Origin: Goodfellowiella coeruleoviolacea
Lineage (GTDB): Bacteria; Actinomycetota; Actinomycetes; Mycobacteriales; Pseudonocardiaceae
Length of the DNA: 64,000 nt
Assembly (NCBI RefSeq): GCF_024171785.1
Contig: NZ_JAMTCK010000016.1
Location: 170,505-234,504, forward strand
Direction: 5' to 3'
Under the pieces are notes generated by a model. It saw only the letters and a program-made list of their open reading frames with translations, had not been told where the DNA came from and ran no database searches. Made by a program: the position numbers and the translations under genes. This document shows, piece after piece, positions 33,549 to 42,460 of the stretch. Positions within the stretch are counted from its first letter, which is position 1. Each line of letters opens with the position of its first letter.

Positions 33549-33646
33549 GGACCAGCGCAGGGGGATCAGCGCTGGGGGACCAGCGCAGGGAGATCCGCGC
33601 TGGGGGATCAGCGCTGTGGAGTCAGCGCTGGGGGATCAGCGGGGTG
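33549..33646. repeat. 14-bp tandem repeat between convergent genes
   Basis: Seven contiguous units of GGAYCAGCGCWGGG with few changes (33549, 33563, 33577, 33591, 33605, 33619 and a partial one from 33633). The last unit contains the stop codon of the minus-strand dehydrogenase. It fills nearly all of the gap between the nuclease and the dehydrogenase. Confidence 0.85.
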
Positions 33647-34394
33647 CCATGCGCAGCGCGCCGTCCATCCGGATCACCTCGCCGTTGAGGTAGTCGTGCT
33701 CGATGATGGCCACGGCGAGCTGGGCGTACTCCGCGGGCTGGGCCAGCCGCTTGGGGAAGGGCACACCCTCGGCCAGGCCGGCGCGGAAGTCGTCGGGCAC
33801 CCCGGCCAGCATGGGCGTGTCCACGATGCCGGGCGCGATCGTCATCACCCGGATGCCGACCGAGGACAGGTCCCTGGCGACCGGCAGGGTCAGCCCCACC
33901 ACGCCGCCCTTGGACGCCGAGTAGGCGGCCTGCCCGATCTGGCCGTCGAACGCGGCCACCGACGCGGTGTTGACCACCACGCCGCGCTGGCCGCCGTCCA
34001 GCGGCTCGGTGGTGGCGATGGCCGCGGCGGCCAGGCGCAGCACGTTGAACGTGCCGATCAGGTTGATCTCGATGACCCGGCGGAACACCTCCAGGTCGTG
34101 CGGGCCCTTCTTGCTGAGCACCCGGCCGGCCGTGCCCACCCCGGCGCAGTTCACCACGATCCGCAGCGGCACGCCGGAGCCGGCCGCGGTGTCCACGGCG
34201 GCGGCCACCTGCTCGGCGTCGGTCACGTCGGCCGCGACGTAGCTGACGCCGTCGACCGCCTCGGCCCGCTCCACCGCGGCCGGCAGGTCCAGCGCGAACA
34301 CCCGCGCACCCCGCTCGGCCAGCGTCCGCGCGGTTGCCGCGCCCAGTCCGGAGGCGCCCCCGGTGACGACCGCCGCGGTATCCGTGATCTGCAT
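33636..34394 (-). CDS. short-chain dehydrogenase, 3-hydroxyacyl-CoA dehydrogenase type
   Basis: A 252-aa classical SDR. Cofactor loop [11 protein letters not shown] (residues 11-21), FALDLP as the NAD-selecting Asp, ADVTD, NCAGVG, the catalytic triad Ser ([10 protein letters not shown]), Tyr and Lys in YSASKGG. The layout [24 protein letters not shown] and [16 protein letters not shown] is that of type II 3-hydroxyacyl-CoA/short-chain hydroxyacyl dehydrogenases (HSD17B10-like), active in fatty-acid or branched-chain degradation. GAGGAGGGAGAGGC precedes the ATG. Confidence 0.88.
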   Translation of the reverse strand: MQITDTAAVVTGGASGLGAATARTLAERGARVFALDLPAAVERAEAVDGVSYVAADVTDAEQVAAAVDTAAGSGVPLRIVVNCAGVGTAGRVLSKKGPHDLEVFRRVIEINLIGTFNVLRLAAAAIATTEPLDGGQRGVVVNTASVAAFDGQIGQAAYSASKGGVVGLTLPVARDLSSVGIRVMTIAPGIVDTPMLAGVPDDFRAGLAEGVPFPKRLAQPAEYAQLAVAIIEHDYLNGEVIRMDGALRMAPR

Positions 34395-34508
34395 GCCTCT
34401 CCCTCCTCACCACCACGAGGCGCAACTCCGCACCTCGTGCTGGCGCTGAGGTTAACGCTCGCTTATCGCGGGTGTTGTGGGGCTGTGGCCGGGCTTACTC
34501 ACGGGTAA

Positions 34509-34542
34509 CCGGGGCTGCCGGTAATCCCCCGGGCAGCCCCGG
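34509..34542 (-). terminator. terminator-like hairpin after the aldo/keto reductase
   Basis: CCGGGGCTGCC (34509-34519) pairs perfectly with GGCAGCCCCGG (34532-34542) around a 12-nt loop. It starts 11 bp past the reductase stop codon, on the minus strand. No T-tract, as usual in high-GC actinomycetes. Confidence 0.7.
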
Positions 34543-34552
34543 CCGCACCATC

Positions 34553-35515
34553 TCAGCGGCGCCCCGGCGGGCAGATCGAGTCGATCTGGATCAGGTCCTC
34601 CACGCTCGGCTGCCACTCACCGGCCCTGGCGTTGGCCCACACCTGTTCCGCGCTGGTGGCGCCGGCCATCACCGAGGTCACCGCGGGCTGCGCGGCCAGC
34701 CAGCCGATGGCCAGCTGCACCATGGCGATGCCGCGTTCCTCGGCGAACGCGCGCAGCTTCTCGATCCGGTTCCACGGTGCCTCGGCCAGCAGCCGCTCCC
34801 GCCCGGTCAGCCGGCTGGCCGGCGGCGGCTCCACGTCCCGCTGGTACTTGCCCGTGAGCAGGCCGTTGGCCAGCGGGAAGTACGGCAGCACCCCCAGGCC
34901 GAACCGCTCGCTCGCCGGCACCACCTCACGCTCGATTTCCCGCTCCAGCAGGGAATAGTGGTTCTGCACGGACACCGGCACGGTCAGCGACGCGGTGTTC
35001 GCGGTCCACACGGCGTCCGCGATCTGCCAGCCGGCCAGGTTGCACAACCCGACGTAGCGGATCTTGCCCTCGTGCACCAGGTCGTCCAGCACGGACAGGG
35101 TTTCCTCGAACGGCGTGGCCGGGTCCGGCCGGTGCAGCTGGTACAGGTCGATCCAGTCGGTGCCCAGCCGGCGCAGCGAGGACTCCACCGCCCGCCGCAC
35201 GTACCGGCGCGAGCCGCGCGCGCCGAAATCCGGCCCGTTGACGCCCTGCATGTCCAGACCGAACTTGGTGGCGATGACCGCCTGGTCCCGTCTGTTCGCC
35301 AGGGCCTGGCCCAACAACTCCTCGCTGCGGCCCCGCGGCGCCCCGTAGACGTCGGCCACGTCGAAGAAGGTGATGCCGGCGTCCAGCGCGGCAGCGACCA
35401 CGGTGCGCGTGCCCGACAGCGTCTCGGTGAGCGTTCCCGGGCGGCCCAGGTTGTTGCAGCCCATGCCCACCACACTGACAACCAGTCCTGATTCACCCAA
35501 ACGGCGGTGCTCCAC
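34553..35515 (-). CDS. aldo/keto reductase
   Basis: A 320-aa (alpha/beta)8-barrel NADPH oxidoreductase. The tetrad is visible: Asp and Tyr in FFDVADVYGAPRGRSEELLG (about 52-70), Lys in IATKFGLDMQ (about 83), His in LYQLHRPDP (about 125). NADPH region includes the C-terminal VMAGATSAEQVWAN. GTG at 35515 has no clear ribosome site, but TAGGGT on the minus strand lies 8 nt upstream, suggesting a leaderless mRNA. Substrate unknown; the family reduces aldehydes, ketones and sugars. Confidence 0.88.
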   Translation of the reverse strand: MEHRRLGESGLVVSVVGMGCNNLGRPGTLTETLSGTRTVVAAALDAGITFFDVADVYGAPRGRSEELLGQALANRRDQAVIATKFGLDMQGVNGPDFGARGSRRYVRRAVESSLRRLGTDWIDLYQLHRPDPATPFEETLSVLDDLVHEGKIRYVGLCNLAGWQIADAVWTANTASLTVPVSVQNHYSLLEREIEREVVPASERFGLGVLPYFPLANGLLTGKYQRDVEPPPASRLTGRERLLAEAPWNRIEKLRAFAEERGIAMVQLAIGWLAAQPAVTSVMAGATSAEQVWANARAGEWQPSVEDLIQIDSICPPGRR

Positions 35516-35868
35516 GGGAGGTGACCCTAAAGGCGCACCCGCTCCGCCGTCACATCCGCGTGCCCGGATCGCCCGGTCGGGGCCGGTCGTCCCCGCCCAC
35601 CGGACGGGGCGGCGGAACAACCGTCGAGTGCGCGTCGGCGCGTGCGGGAAAAGGAATGGCCCCGTCCCCGAGGGCGGAGGACGAGGCCATTGTCGCGCCG
35701 ACCGGGACAGGACGCCGAGATCCCGGTATGTCGGAGTCCTTCGAGGGCTGTTGTTGGCGACGCGAAAAAACTTTGGGCCGGACTTCGGAATCCCGGTGGG
35801 TCGAAGTCAACGGGGTCGGTCGGGAAAGATTTGTCGGCCGCCGCACTGGACGGCGGCCGCGGTGCGCC
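35516..35868. other. 353-bp gap without a recognised gene
   Basis: Contains the promoter of the aldo/keto reductase at its left end (-10-like TAGGGT, minus strand, 35524-35529). The middle part has lower GC around 35755-35830. I see no convincing ORF, RNA or strong hairpin. Confidence 0.4.
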
Positions 35869-36453
35869 TCACCGCGCGTCGAGTGCCCGTCGGGGATTCC
35901 CGGCGGCGCGGCCGCCATCGGCGCTGGGACCGATGTGGCCGAGCAGCCCGCCGAGCAGCGTGGTCAGCGGGTCGGCCGGCTTGGGCTTCGGCTTCGCCTG
36001 ACCGGACCCCTGCCCCTGGCCGGAGCCCTGCCCCTGACCCGCACTCTGCTGGCCCTGGCCCTGCTGACCCGAGGCCTGCCCGGAACCACCCGAGGCCGGC
36101 GGTGCCGCGGACCGCTCGCACTTCTCGGCCGGCCGCTCCGCGCGGACCAGGTGGGACGTGCTGGACAGCAGGTCGGTCTGGCCCAGGATGGCGGCGAGCG
36201 CCGGGCTGTCCTCGGCCAGTTCGGTCAGGTCCGGCCCTTCTCCGTCCGCGAAGGCGCCACTGGACTGAGCGTGCGCGAACGGGGACGAGGCACCGTCAAA
36301 GGGCACGTGGTCCACGCCCAGCGGAACCGTGACAGTGCGGTTGGTCGTGCCGTTGGCGGGCTCACTCGCGCTCGCTACGCCACTGAGGGAGACCATGACC
36401 ATGGCGCCACCAATGGCAATGGCCAGTCCCTTAGTGATCCTCGTGAGTATCAT
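35869..36453 (-). CDS. secreted Gly/Gln-rich protein
   Basis: A 194-aa exported protein. ATG at 36453 opens a signal peptide (ITKGLAIAIGGAMVMVSLSG, cut near ASA/SEP). The mature part has a 90-residue folded-looking region (VTVPLGVDHVPFDGASS, LTELAEDSPALAAILGQTD) with a single Cys. A repeat tract of GQGQGSGQ type (about 136-162) and KPKPKP follow, then a terminal LTTLLGGLLGHIGPSADGG. No family recognised. Composition suggests a wall- or surface-associated structural peptide. The 11-bp GAGATGGTGTT occurs twice just upstream (about 36476-36500). Confidence 0.65.
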   Translation of the reverse strand: MILTRITKGLAIAIGGAMVMVSLSGVASASEPANGTTNRTVTVPLGVDHVPFDGASSPFAHAQSSGAFADGEGPDLTELAEDSPALAAILGQTDLLSSTSHLVRAERPAEKCERSAAPPASGGSGQASGQQGQGQQSAGQGQGSGQGQGSGQAKPKPKPADPLTTLLGGLLGHIGPSADGGRAAGNPRRALDAR

Positions 36454-36778
36454 TGTGTGAAGTCCCGTGTCCTTCGAGATGGTGTTTTGAGATGGTGTTC
36501 CGGAAAAAGCACGCGTCGGCCGACTCGCCATAACGTACTGCGGCTATCATTCGACGCCGCCGGATTCCGGACTTTCTCACCGCAAAGTGTGAAGTTGGAG
36601 TAATGGATGCGGAAGGCGGTGGTGTGGCAAATGGACACACCACCCGCCGGGCAACAGCGCGGCCCCGCACCGCACCCGAGCACCGCACCCGCCACCCGGC
36701 CTGCGCCCGCTGACGTAGTCGCGGAACGCGCCCGGCAACGGATGTGGCGCACCCGCCGGCTCCCGTAGCGTTGCCCGC

Positions 36779-37894
36779 ATGCCACCCCGTGCCCCGCTGC
36801 CCCGGCGCGGTGACGCGCTGCTGGCCGCCGCGGCGGGCGCGCTGGTCGCGGGCATCACCACGGCGGCGGCGCGCTGGCAGCCGGACGCCCGCCCACTCGA
36901 CCTGCTCGGCTACGGCCTGCTGCTGGCCACCGCCCTGCCACTGGCGTGGCGCCGGCGCTTCCCCCGGTCCGTGCTGCTGCTCACCGCCGCGCTCACCGTG
37001 GCCTACTACCTCGGTCCCTACCCGGGCGGCCCGCTGCTGGTGGTGCCGACGATCGCCCTGTTCACCCTGGCCGTGCTCGCCGGGCCGGTGCGGGCCGGGC
37101 TGCTCGGCGGGGCGGCCATGGCCGCGGTGGTGCTCGCCCGACTGGTCAACAACGCCAGCTGGGCCGGGGGCGGCGGCCTGGTCGCGCTGCTCGCCTGGCT
37201 GCTCGCGGTGACCTCGGTCGGGGCCGCGGTGCGGGCCAGGCGGCTCTCCCAGGCGGCCCAGCGGGACCAGGCCCAGGAGCGGGCGCGCCGGCTCGCCGAG
37301 GAGGAGCGGCTGCGCATCGCCAGGGAGGTGCACGACGTGGTCGCGCACAGCCTGGCCGTGATCCACGTGCAGGCCGGGGTCGGCGCGCACGTCGCGGACC
37401 GCCGTCCCGAGCAGGCCAAGCAGGCGCTGCTGGCGATCAAGGAGGCGAGCCGGACCGCCCTGACCGACCTGCGGGCCACCCTGGAGGTGCTGCGCTCCGG
37501 CGGCGACCGCGCGCCCAGTCCGAGCCTGCGGCACGCCGACGAGCTGTTCGCCAGCGTGCGCGCCACCGGCATGCGGGTGGCCGTGCGCGGCGCGCCGGGC
37601 GAACTGCCCGCGCCGGTGGACGCCGCCGCCTACCGCGTTCTCCAGGAGGCGCTGACCAACGCGGTGCGGCACGCGGTCGGCGCGACCGAGGTGACCGTCA
37701 CCTACGCCCGCGACCCGGCCGGCCTGGAGATCGTGGTCGGCGACAACGGCACCGGCAGCGCGCCGGGCAGCCCGGGCAGCGGACTGCGGGGCATGCGGGA
37801 ACGGGTCGAGGCGCTGGGCGGTGAACTGACCACCGGACCGGGTGCCGGCGGGTTCACCGTGCGCGCGAGACTGCCGGTGCAGGGGGGAGCGTGA
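36779..37894 (+). CDS. sensor histidine kinase (NarL/DesK type)
   Basis: A 371-aa membrane kinase. Four or five N-terminal membrane segments (residues 12-150) have almost no extracytoplasmic loops, implying sensing within or at the membrane. A coiled-coil linker follows, then the HisKA_3 motif EERLRIAREVHDVVAHSLAVI with His185 as phospho-site, and a HATPase domain with N box LQEALTNAVRHA and G box GDNGTG...SGLRGMRERVEALGG. TAGCGT lies 7 nt before the ATG (leaderless). Coupled to the response regulator downstream. Confidence 0.9.
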   Translation: MPPRAPLPRRGDALLAAAAGALVAGITTAAARWQPDARPLDLLGYGLLLATALPLAWRRRFPRSVLLLTAALTVAYYLGPYPGGPLLVVPTIALFTLAVLAGPVRAGLLGGAAMAAVVLARLVNNASWAGGGGLVALLAWLLAVTSVGAAVRARRLSQAAQRDQAQERARRLAEEERLRIAREVHDVVAHSLAVIHVQAGVGAHVADRRPEQAKQALLAIKEASRTALTDLRATLEVLRSGGDRAPSPSLRHADELFASVRATGMRVAVRGAPGELPAPVDAAAYRVLQEALTNAVRHAVGATEVTVTYARDPAGLEIVVGDNGTGSAPGSPGSGLRGMRERVEALGGELTTGPGAGGFTVRARLPVQGGA

Positions 37895-38646
37895 TGGGCG
37901 AGCCGCTGGAACGGGCGCACGACCGGACAGCACCCGGGCTGGTCCGGGTGGTGCTGGCCGATGACCAGGCCCTGGTGCGGGCCGGGTTCCGGGTGCTGCT
38001 GGAGACCGAGGACGGCTTCGAGGTGTGCGGCGAGGCCGCGGACGGGGCACAGGCGGTGGCCCTGGCCCGCCAGCACCGGCCGGACGTGGTGGTGATGGAC
38101 GTCCGCATGCCAGGCACGGACGGGCTGCGGGCCACCCGGATGATCACCGCGGATCCGGAGCTGGCCGGGGTGCGGGTGCTCGTGCTCACCACGTTCGACG
38201 TGGACGAGTACGTGTTCGAGGCGCTGCGCGGCGGCGCCAGCGGGTTCCTGCTCAAGGACGTGGAACCGGTCGAGCTGGTGGCGGCGCTGCGGGTGGTGGC
38301 GCGCGGGGACGCGCTGCTCGCGCCGAGCGTGACCCGGCGGCTGATCGCGGAGTTCGCGTCCCGGCCGGAGTACCGGCGGGTGCGGGTGCCGGCGCTGCGT
38401 GCTCTCACCGATCGGGAACGGGAGGTGCTGGGGCTGGTGGGCGGTGGACTGTCCAACGAGGAGATCGCCGCGCAGCTGGTGATCAGCCCGGCCACGGCGC
38501 GCACCCACGTGAGCCGGGTGATGACCAAGCTGGCCGCCAGGGATCGGGCCCAGCTCGTGGTGATCGCCTACGAGACCGGGTTGGTCCGGCCGGGCACGGC
38601 TGGACGCGACACAGCTGGGCGAGATGCGGCCGGCCGCGACCGGTGA
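37894..38646 (+). CDS. NarL/LuxR-type response regulator
   Basis: A 250-aa response regulator. Receiver domain: acidic pair in VVLADDQALVRAGF, phospho-acceptor Asp69 in VVVMDVRMPGTDG, Thr in VLTTFDVDEYV and Lys in GFLLKDVEP. The LuxR HTH is LTDREREVLGLVGGGLSNEEIAAQLVISPATARTHVSRV. ATG at 37894 overlaps the kinase stop; GTG at 37891 is an alternative. Partner of the kinase. C-terminal Gly/Asp/Arg tail (TAGRDTAGRDAAGRD) is a short repeat. Confidence 0.9.
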   Translation: MGEPLERAHDRTAPGLVRVVLADDQALVRAGFRVLLETEDGFEVCGEAADGAQAVALARQHRPDVVVMDVRMPGTDGLRATRMITADPELAGVRVLVLTTFDVDEYVFEALRGGASGFLLKDVEPVELVAALRVVARGDALLAPSVTRRLIAEFASRPEYRRVRVPALRALTDREREVLGLVGGGLSNEEIAAQLVISPATARTHVSRVMTKLAARDRAQLVVIAYETGLVRPGTAGRDTAGRDAAGRDR

Positions 38647-38736
38647 GGCGGCGGTGCGCGCACGGGCGCGGCCGCTGGCGTCACCGGATGTCGACTCGGT
38701 CAGCGGCGGTGACCCCGGTGGGCGGGGTGCGCCGGG

Positions 38737-39111
38737 TCAGGCGATCGCGCCCGGTGGCAGCTTCAGCTTGAACGGCAGTGTGCTGATCACGGCCAGGTCG
38801 CTCGCGGTGCGCTTGAGCAGGTTGGGCGCGAACCGGGAGCCGGGCTCCGGTAGGTCGAGCAACCGGTCCACCGCCTCGACCAGGGGGCCCTCGTAGATCC
38901 ACACCGCCTGCACCGGCCGGGACGTGTCCCGCATGGCGGGCAGCCGCCCGGCGCGCGCCTGTGTCTCCGACCAGAACAGGATCGAGTCCACGAACCCCCT
39001 GCGCTGGCGGAAGCCCATGATCCGGTCGAGCTGTCCGTCCTCGTCGCGCAAGTGCAGGAACTTGAACCCGCTCTCACGCAGTTCGATGACCTTGCTCAGT
39101 GCGAGATCCAC
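38737..39111 (-). CDS. conserved hypothetical protein
   Basis: A 124-aa protein of unknown function with an alpha/beta look: DLALSKVIELRESGFKFLHLRDEDGQLDRIMGFRQRRGFVDSILFWSETQARAGR, then a C-terminal helix region. No signal peptide or membrane segment. GTG at 39111 is preferred because AGAGGTAGG lies upstream; GTG at 39135 would add eight residues. A partial DasR-like sequence TTGGTCTAAAC lies about 30 bp upstream. Convergent with the response regulator. Confidence 0.65.
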   Translation of the reverse strand: MDLALSKVIELRESGFKFLHLRDEDGQLDRIMGFRQRRGFVDSILFWSETQARAGRLPAMRDTSRPVQAVWIYEGPLVEAVDRLLDLPEPGSRFAPNLLKRTASDLAVISTLPFKLKLPPGAIA

Positions 39112-39341
39112 GGCGCACCTACCTCTGTGAGGCACCCAGTTGGTCTAAACAATACTCTGAGTGCGCAAGCCCCGACTATTACTAGGCCATCCGGGTGACC
39201 TTGATCCCCTGGAAGTATGGCGTTGCCCCTCAGTGTCGCCCAAATCGGCGTGGAATTGGGAGTCCCGGGCGAGATCTTTACCAAAAGTTCGACAAACCCT
39301 GCCTGGTTGCCCCGGTGGTTTGTGCAGGCCAGCCCTGCGGT

Positions 39342-39440
39342 TCAGGGCGATCTCCGGTGCGTCGTCGATCTCAGCATCCTGGCGAGACCGACGACGAACC
39401 CCACGCCAGCCACGGCGACGATGCTCAGCTGAAGCCACAT
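39342..39440 (-). CDS. 32-aa single-span membrane protein
   Basis: ATG at 39440 has an excellent ribosome site (GGAGGACAGC just upstream). The product is one hydrophobic helix, LQLSIVAVAGVGFVVGLARM, then a basic tail RSTTHRRSP, fitting the positive-inside rule with the C-terminus in the cytoplasm. Too short for routine gene calling. No partner is obvious; the neighbours are a hypothetical gene and a membrane acyltransferase. Coding status is inferred from ribosome site plus topology. Confidence 0.5.
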   Translation of the reverse strand: MWLQLSIVAVAGVGFVVGLARMLRSTTHRRSP

Positions 39441-39615
39441 GCTGTCCTCCGGCTCGTCCACAAGTCGCTGAGCCACTTGGGTGTACCTGAGTAACAGACG
39501 CCGGGAGATGCCGCCAGGTTGCCGCCCTGCCCGATATCTCACCGCGGTTAGCCCGGAAGGGAAAGGCCACCGCCGAGGGGCACCCTCCGCATCCGCCCGT
39601 TCCGGGGTGGGGCGC

Positions 39616-42267
39616 CTAGCGCCGGCCCGGCTCACCACCGGACGAGGACGACCGGCTGCCCCGGCCGTGCTCACCGTCCGGCCGGGACCGGTTGGCCAGC
39701 AGCGCGGCCACGGTCACCGTCTGGTCGCCGTCCCGGCGGTGCCGGCTGCGCCGCCCGGTCGGCTGCTCGTCCTCGTCCTGGTCGGCACTGCGCTGGTCGG
39801 CACCGCGCTGGTCGATACCGCGCTGGTCAGCACCGCGCTCGGTGTCACCGGTCTCGGCGAAACCGGTCTCGGCGTCACCGCGCTCCGGTTCCCGGTACCT
39901 GGCCGGTCCCGACTCGGCCGACACGAACCGCGTGTCCTCGTCGGCGTCCGACGGCAGGTACCGGCGGCGGCGCGGGGGCCGCCCGGGCTCGTCGGCGTCA
40001 ACCGCACCCCCGGCCGGCGGCTGTGGCCCGGGCTGTGCCGGGTCCGGCCAGGCGATCGGTCGGACCCGGGTGGACGCGGGCGGCTCGGTGTCCGGGTCGG
40101 ATAACGGCGGCTCCGACCGGTTCGGCCCGGACGGGTTCGGCCCGAGCGGGTTCTGCCCAGCGGGGTTCGGCCCGGTCGGGTTCGGCCGGAGCGGGTTCGG
40201 CGCGGTCGGGTTGGGCCGGCGCACCACCGGCGGCACCCGCCGGGAACCCGGTGACTCGGCCAGCCACGGCGACTCACCGGGGGGCGGTTCGGGTGCGGTG
40301 TCCGGCCGGTCAGCGGGCACGGGCCGCGGGCGTGGGCCGACCCGGGACGACGGGTCGCGTTCGACGGGCGCACCGGTTCGGGGCGGCGGGCCGGGGCGAA
40401 CCCCCTGCCCGGGCTGGCCGTGCTGCGCAGGCTGGCCGGGTTGGCCGAGCGGCGGCTGACTGCGCTGCACCGGCTGACTCGGCCGGGACGGCTGACTGGG
40501 GCGGGACGGCTGGCTGGGGCGGGACGGTTCGTCAGCCACCTCGACCTGGTCGATCAGCGCGGTCTGCTCGGCCGGATCGGCCGGATCGGCGTGGCCGGCC
40601 AGCCGGTTGATCAGCGCGGTCTGCTCCGCCTGACCGGACGGACCGGACTGACCTGGTCGAGCCGGCCGGGCCACCCGGTTGGACCGATCGCTGGTGTCGG
40701 CGGGGTGCGCGGGGCCGTCGGGGCCCTGGTCAGCCGGCCCCGTACGGCGCGGCAGCGGCCGGCCGAGCTGGGCGGCGGGCCGGGCGGGCCGGGCCACCAC
40801 CGGTCTGGCCGGTCGGGGAGCCACCCGCACCAGGGGCAGCTGGTCGGTCATCTCCGCGGCGAGGAACGCGGCCGAGTCCAACTCGTCGTCCGCACCGGCC
40901 CGCCGGCGCTGGCCGGTGGCCGGTGGCCGCCGCCGCTGCTCGTCGCCCGCGTCACCGGGGTGGTCGCGCTCGCTGTCGAGCCGCCCGGCGAGCCGGTCAC
41001 CGGTGGTCGCCACGTCGTCCCGGTCCCGGTCACCGCCCCCGGCGCCCTGGTGTTCGGTCCGGGCACCGCCGTCCTCGGCGCCCTCGTGGTCGACGGCGTC
41101 GTCGTGTCCCGCGGGGTCGTCGCCCAGCACGGTCGGCGCCTGGTCCAGCGACTCCGGGGTGCTCCGCCGCCGGGACAGCTTCCTGGCCAGCCGGTGACTC
41201 GGCTTCTCCACCCACCGGTAGCTCAGCTCGACCACGCCGAAGGTGACCGCCACCGCGATCGGGATCGCGAACAGCAGCGGCACGGCCGGGCGCAGCAGGT
41301 CCAGCACGATGAACGCGATCAGCCCGTGCAGCAGGTACAGCGAGTAGCTGCGTTCGGACAGCCACGTCCAGACCTTGCGCTCGCGCAGCAGCGGCTCGGC
41401 GAACAGCCCGGTGAGGAAGCACAGCACGGCGAACGCCATCGCCAGGTTGTAGGAGTCGTCCACCCGGCCCACGTCGACGATGTCCGCCAGCACGTACAGC
41501 GCCCAGGACAGCGCCAGGTAGACCCCGCCCAGCCAGTTGGGGATCTTCTTGGCGCAGCACGCCCAGATGATCTGCCCGATGATCGGGATCGGCAGGTAGC
41601 TGACGTTCACCCCGAACAGCGAGTACGAGTTGCCGAACTGGCTGCGGGTCATCAGCACCGCGAACACGAAGACCAGCTCGATGGCCAGCGCCAGCCACAC
41701 CGCGCGCCGGAACACCGGCAGCAGCAGGGTGAGCAGGATGTAGAAGATGACCTCGATGACCAGCGTCCAGGCCACGCCGACCAGCACCACCTGCGGGAAG
41801 ATCAGGTAGTTGACCAGCAGCGAGTTGGTCAGCAGGGTCAGCGGGTTGATGGTCTGCAACTGGCCGGTGGACAGCGGGTCGATGCCCAGCGACAGCACCA
41901 GCGCGGTCAGCAGCACGGTGAAGACCATCGGCGGGTACACCCGCAGCACCCGGTTCAGCGCGAACTTGGCCTGGCCCTGGCGAATCGCGATCGGGGTCAC
42001 CACAAAGCCGCTGACCAGGAAGAACAACGGCACCGCGATCTGGCCGATGCCCTGCAGCCCCATGTGCATGGGGTCGCTGGTCAACGCGTCGATGACCTCG
42101 ACGTAGGGCGCGTAGTCGTGCCGCTTCGCCACCCACTGCTCGGCGATGTGGCTGTAGAACACCAGGATGGCGCCGACGGCCCTGGAGATGTCGATGAAGG
42201 CGATCCGCTGCTTGACCGGGATCGACGGGCCGTCCGCCTCGGCAGTGCGACCGTCCAGCGGAACCAA
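39616..42267 (-). CDS. acyltransferase-3 membrane protein with long disordered tail
   Basis: An 883-aa protein. Residues ~15-370 are an acyltransferase family 3 domain with about ten membrane helices, beginning RIAFIDISRAVGAILVFYSHIAEQW and including QIAVPLFFLVSGFVV and SYSLYLLHGLIAFIVL; such enzymes O-acylate surface sugars. Residues ~375-883 are low-complexity, rich in Pro, Arg, Gln, Asp: QPSRPSQPSRPSQP, NPTGPNPAGQNPLGPNP, DQRGIDQRGADQRSADQ, ending near VTVAALLANRSR. TTG at 42267 is the only plausible start, directly after AAGGGGG. The gene follows the glycosyltransferase fusion on the same strand. Confidence 0.8.
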   Translation of the reverse strand: MVPLDGRTAEADGPSIPVKQRIAFIDISRAVGAILVFYSHIAEQWVAKRHDYAPYVEVIDALTSDPMHMGLQGIGQIAVPLFFLVSGFVVTPIAIRQGQAKFALNRVLRVYPPMVFTVLLTALVLSLGIDPLSTGQLQTINPLTLLTNSLLVNYLIFPQVVLVGVAWTLVIEVIFYILLTLLLPVFRRAVWLALAIELVFVFAVLMTRSQFGNSYSLFGVNVSYLPIPIIGQIIWACCAKKIPNWLGGVYLALSWALYVLADIVDVGRVDDSYNLAMAFAVLCFLTGLFAEPLLRERKVWTWLSERSYSLYLLHGLIAFIVLDLLRPAVPLLFAIPIAVAVTFGVVELSYRWVEKPSHRLARKLSRRRSTPESLDQAPTVLGDDPAGHDDAVDHEGAEDGGARTEHQGAGGGDRDRDDVATTGDRLAGRLDSERDHPGDAGDEQRRRPPATGQRRRAGADDELDSAAFLAAEMTDQLPLVRVAPRPARPVVARPARPAAQLGRPLPRRTGPADQGPDGPAHPADTSDRSNRVARPARPGQSGPSGQAEQTALINRLAGHADPADPAEQTALIDQVEVADEPSRPSQPSRPSQPSRPSQPVQRSQPPLGQPGQPAQHGQPGQGVRPGPPPRTGAPVERDPSSRVGPRPRPVPADRPDTAPEPPPGESPWLAESPGSRRVPPVVRRPNPTAPNPLRPNPTGPNPAGQNPLGPNPSGPNRSEPPLSDPDTEPPASTRVRPIAWPDPAQPGPQPPAGGAVDADEPGRPPRRRRYLPSDADEDTRFVSAESGPARYREPERGDAETGFAETGDTERGADQRGIDQRGADQRSADQDEDEQPTGRRSRHRRDGDQTVTVAALLANRSRPDGEHGRGSRSSSSGGEPGRR

Positions 42268-42460
42268 CCCCCTTCACACCGCCGCCGCACGGCTCCTGCG
42301 CAACTGCCCGCGTGAGCCGGTTGTCGTAGCCTGACGTTGCTCAGCAGGGTAACGGACCGATGAGACGCCGTTGGCCGCTTCTGGGTTCCACCGGATCCAG
42401 CCGATCACCGACCTGCCACCGGCCGGCACGCGGGGTCGCGCACCGGCCGGTGGCCACGGC

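Noticed and set aside
36431..38050. Minus-strand 539-codon frame opposite the histidine kinase
   Set aside because: It is the antisense shadow of the kinase/regulator genes, which have complete family motifs.
39217..39432. Plus-strand 71-codon frame starting MALPLSVAQIGVELG
   Set aside because: It overlaps the better supported 32-aa membrane microprotein in antisense, with a weak ribosome site and no family resemblance.
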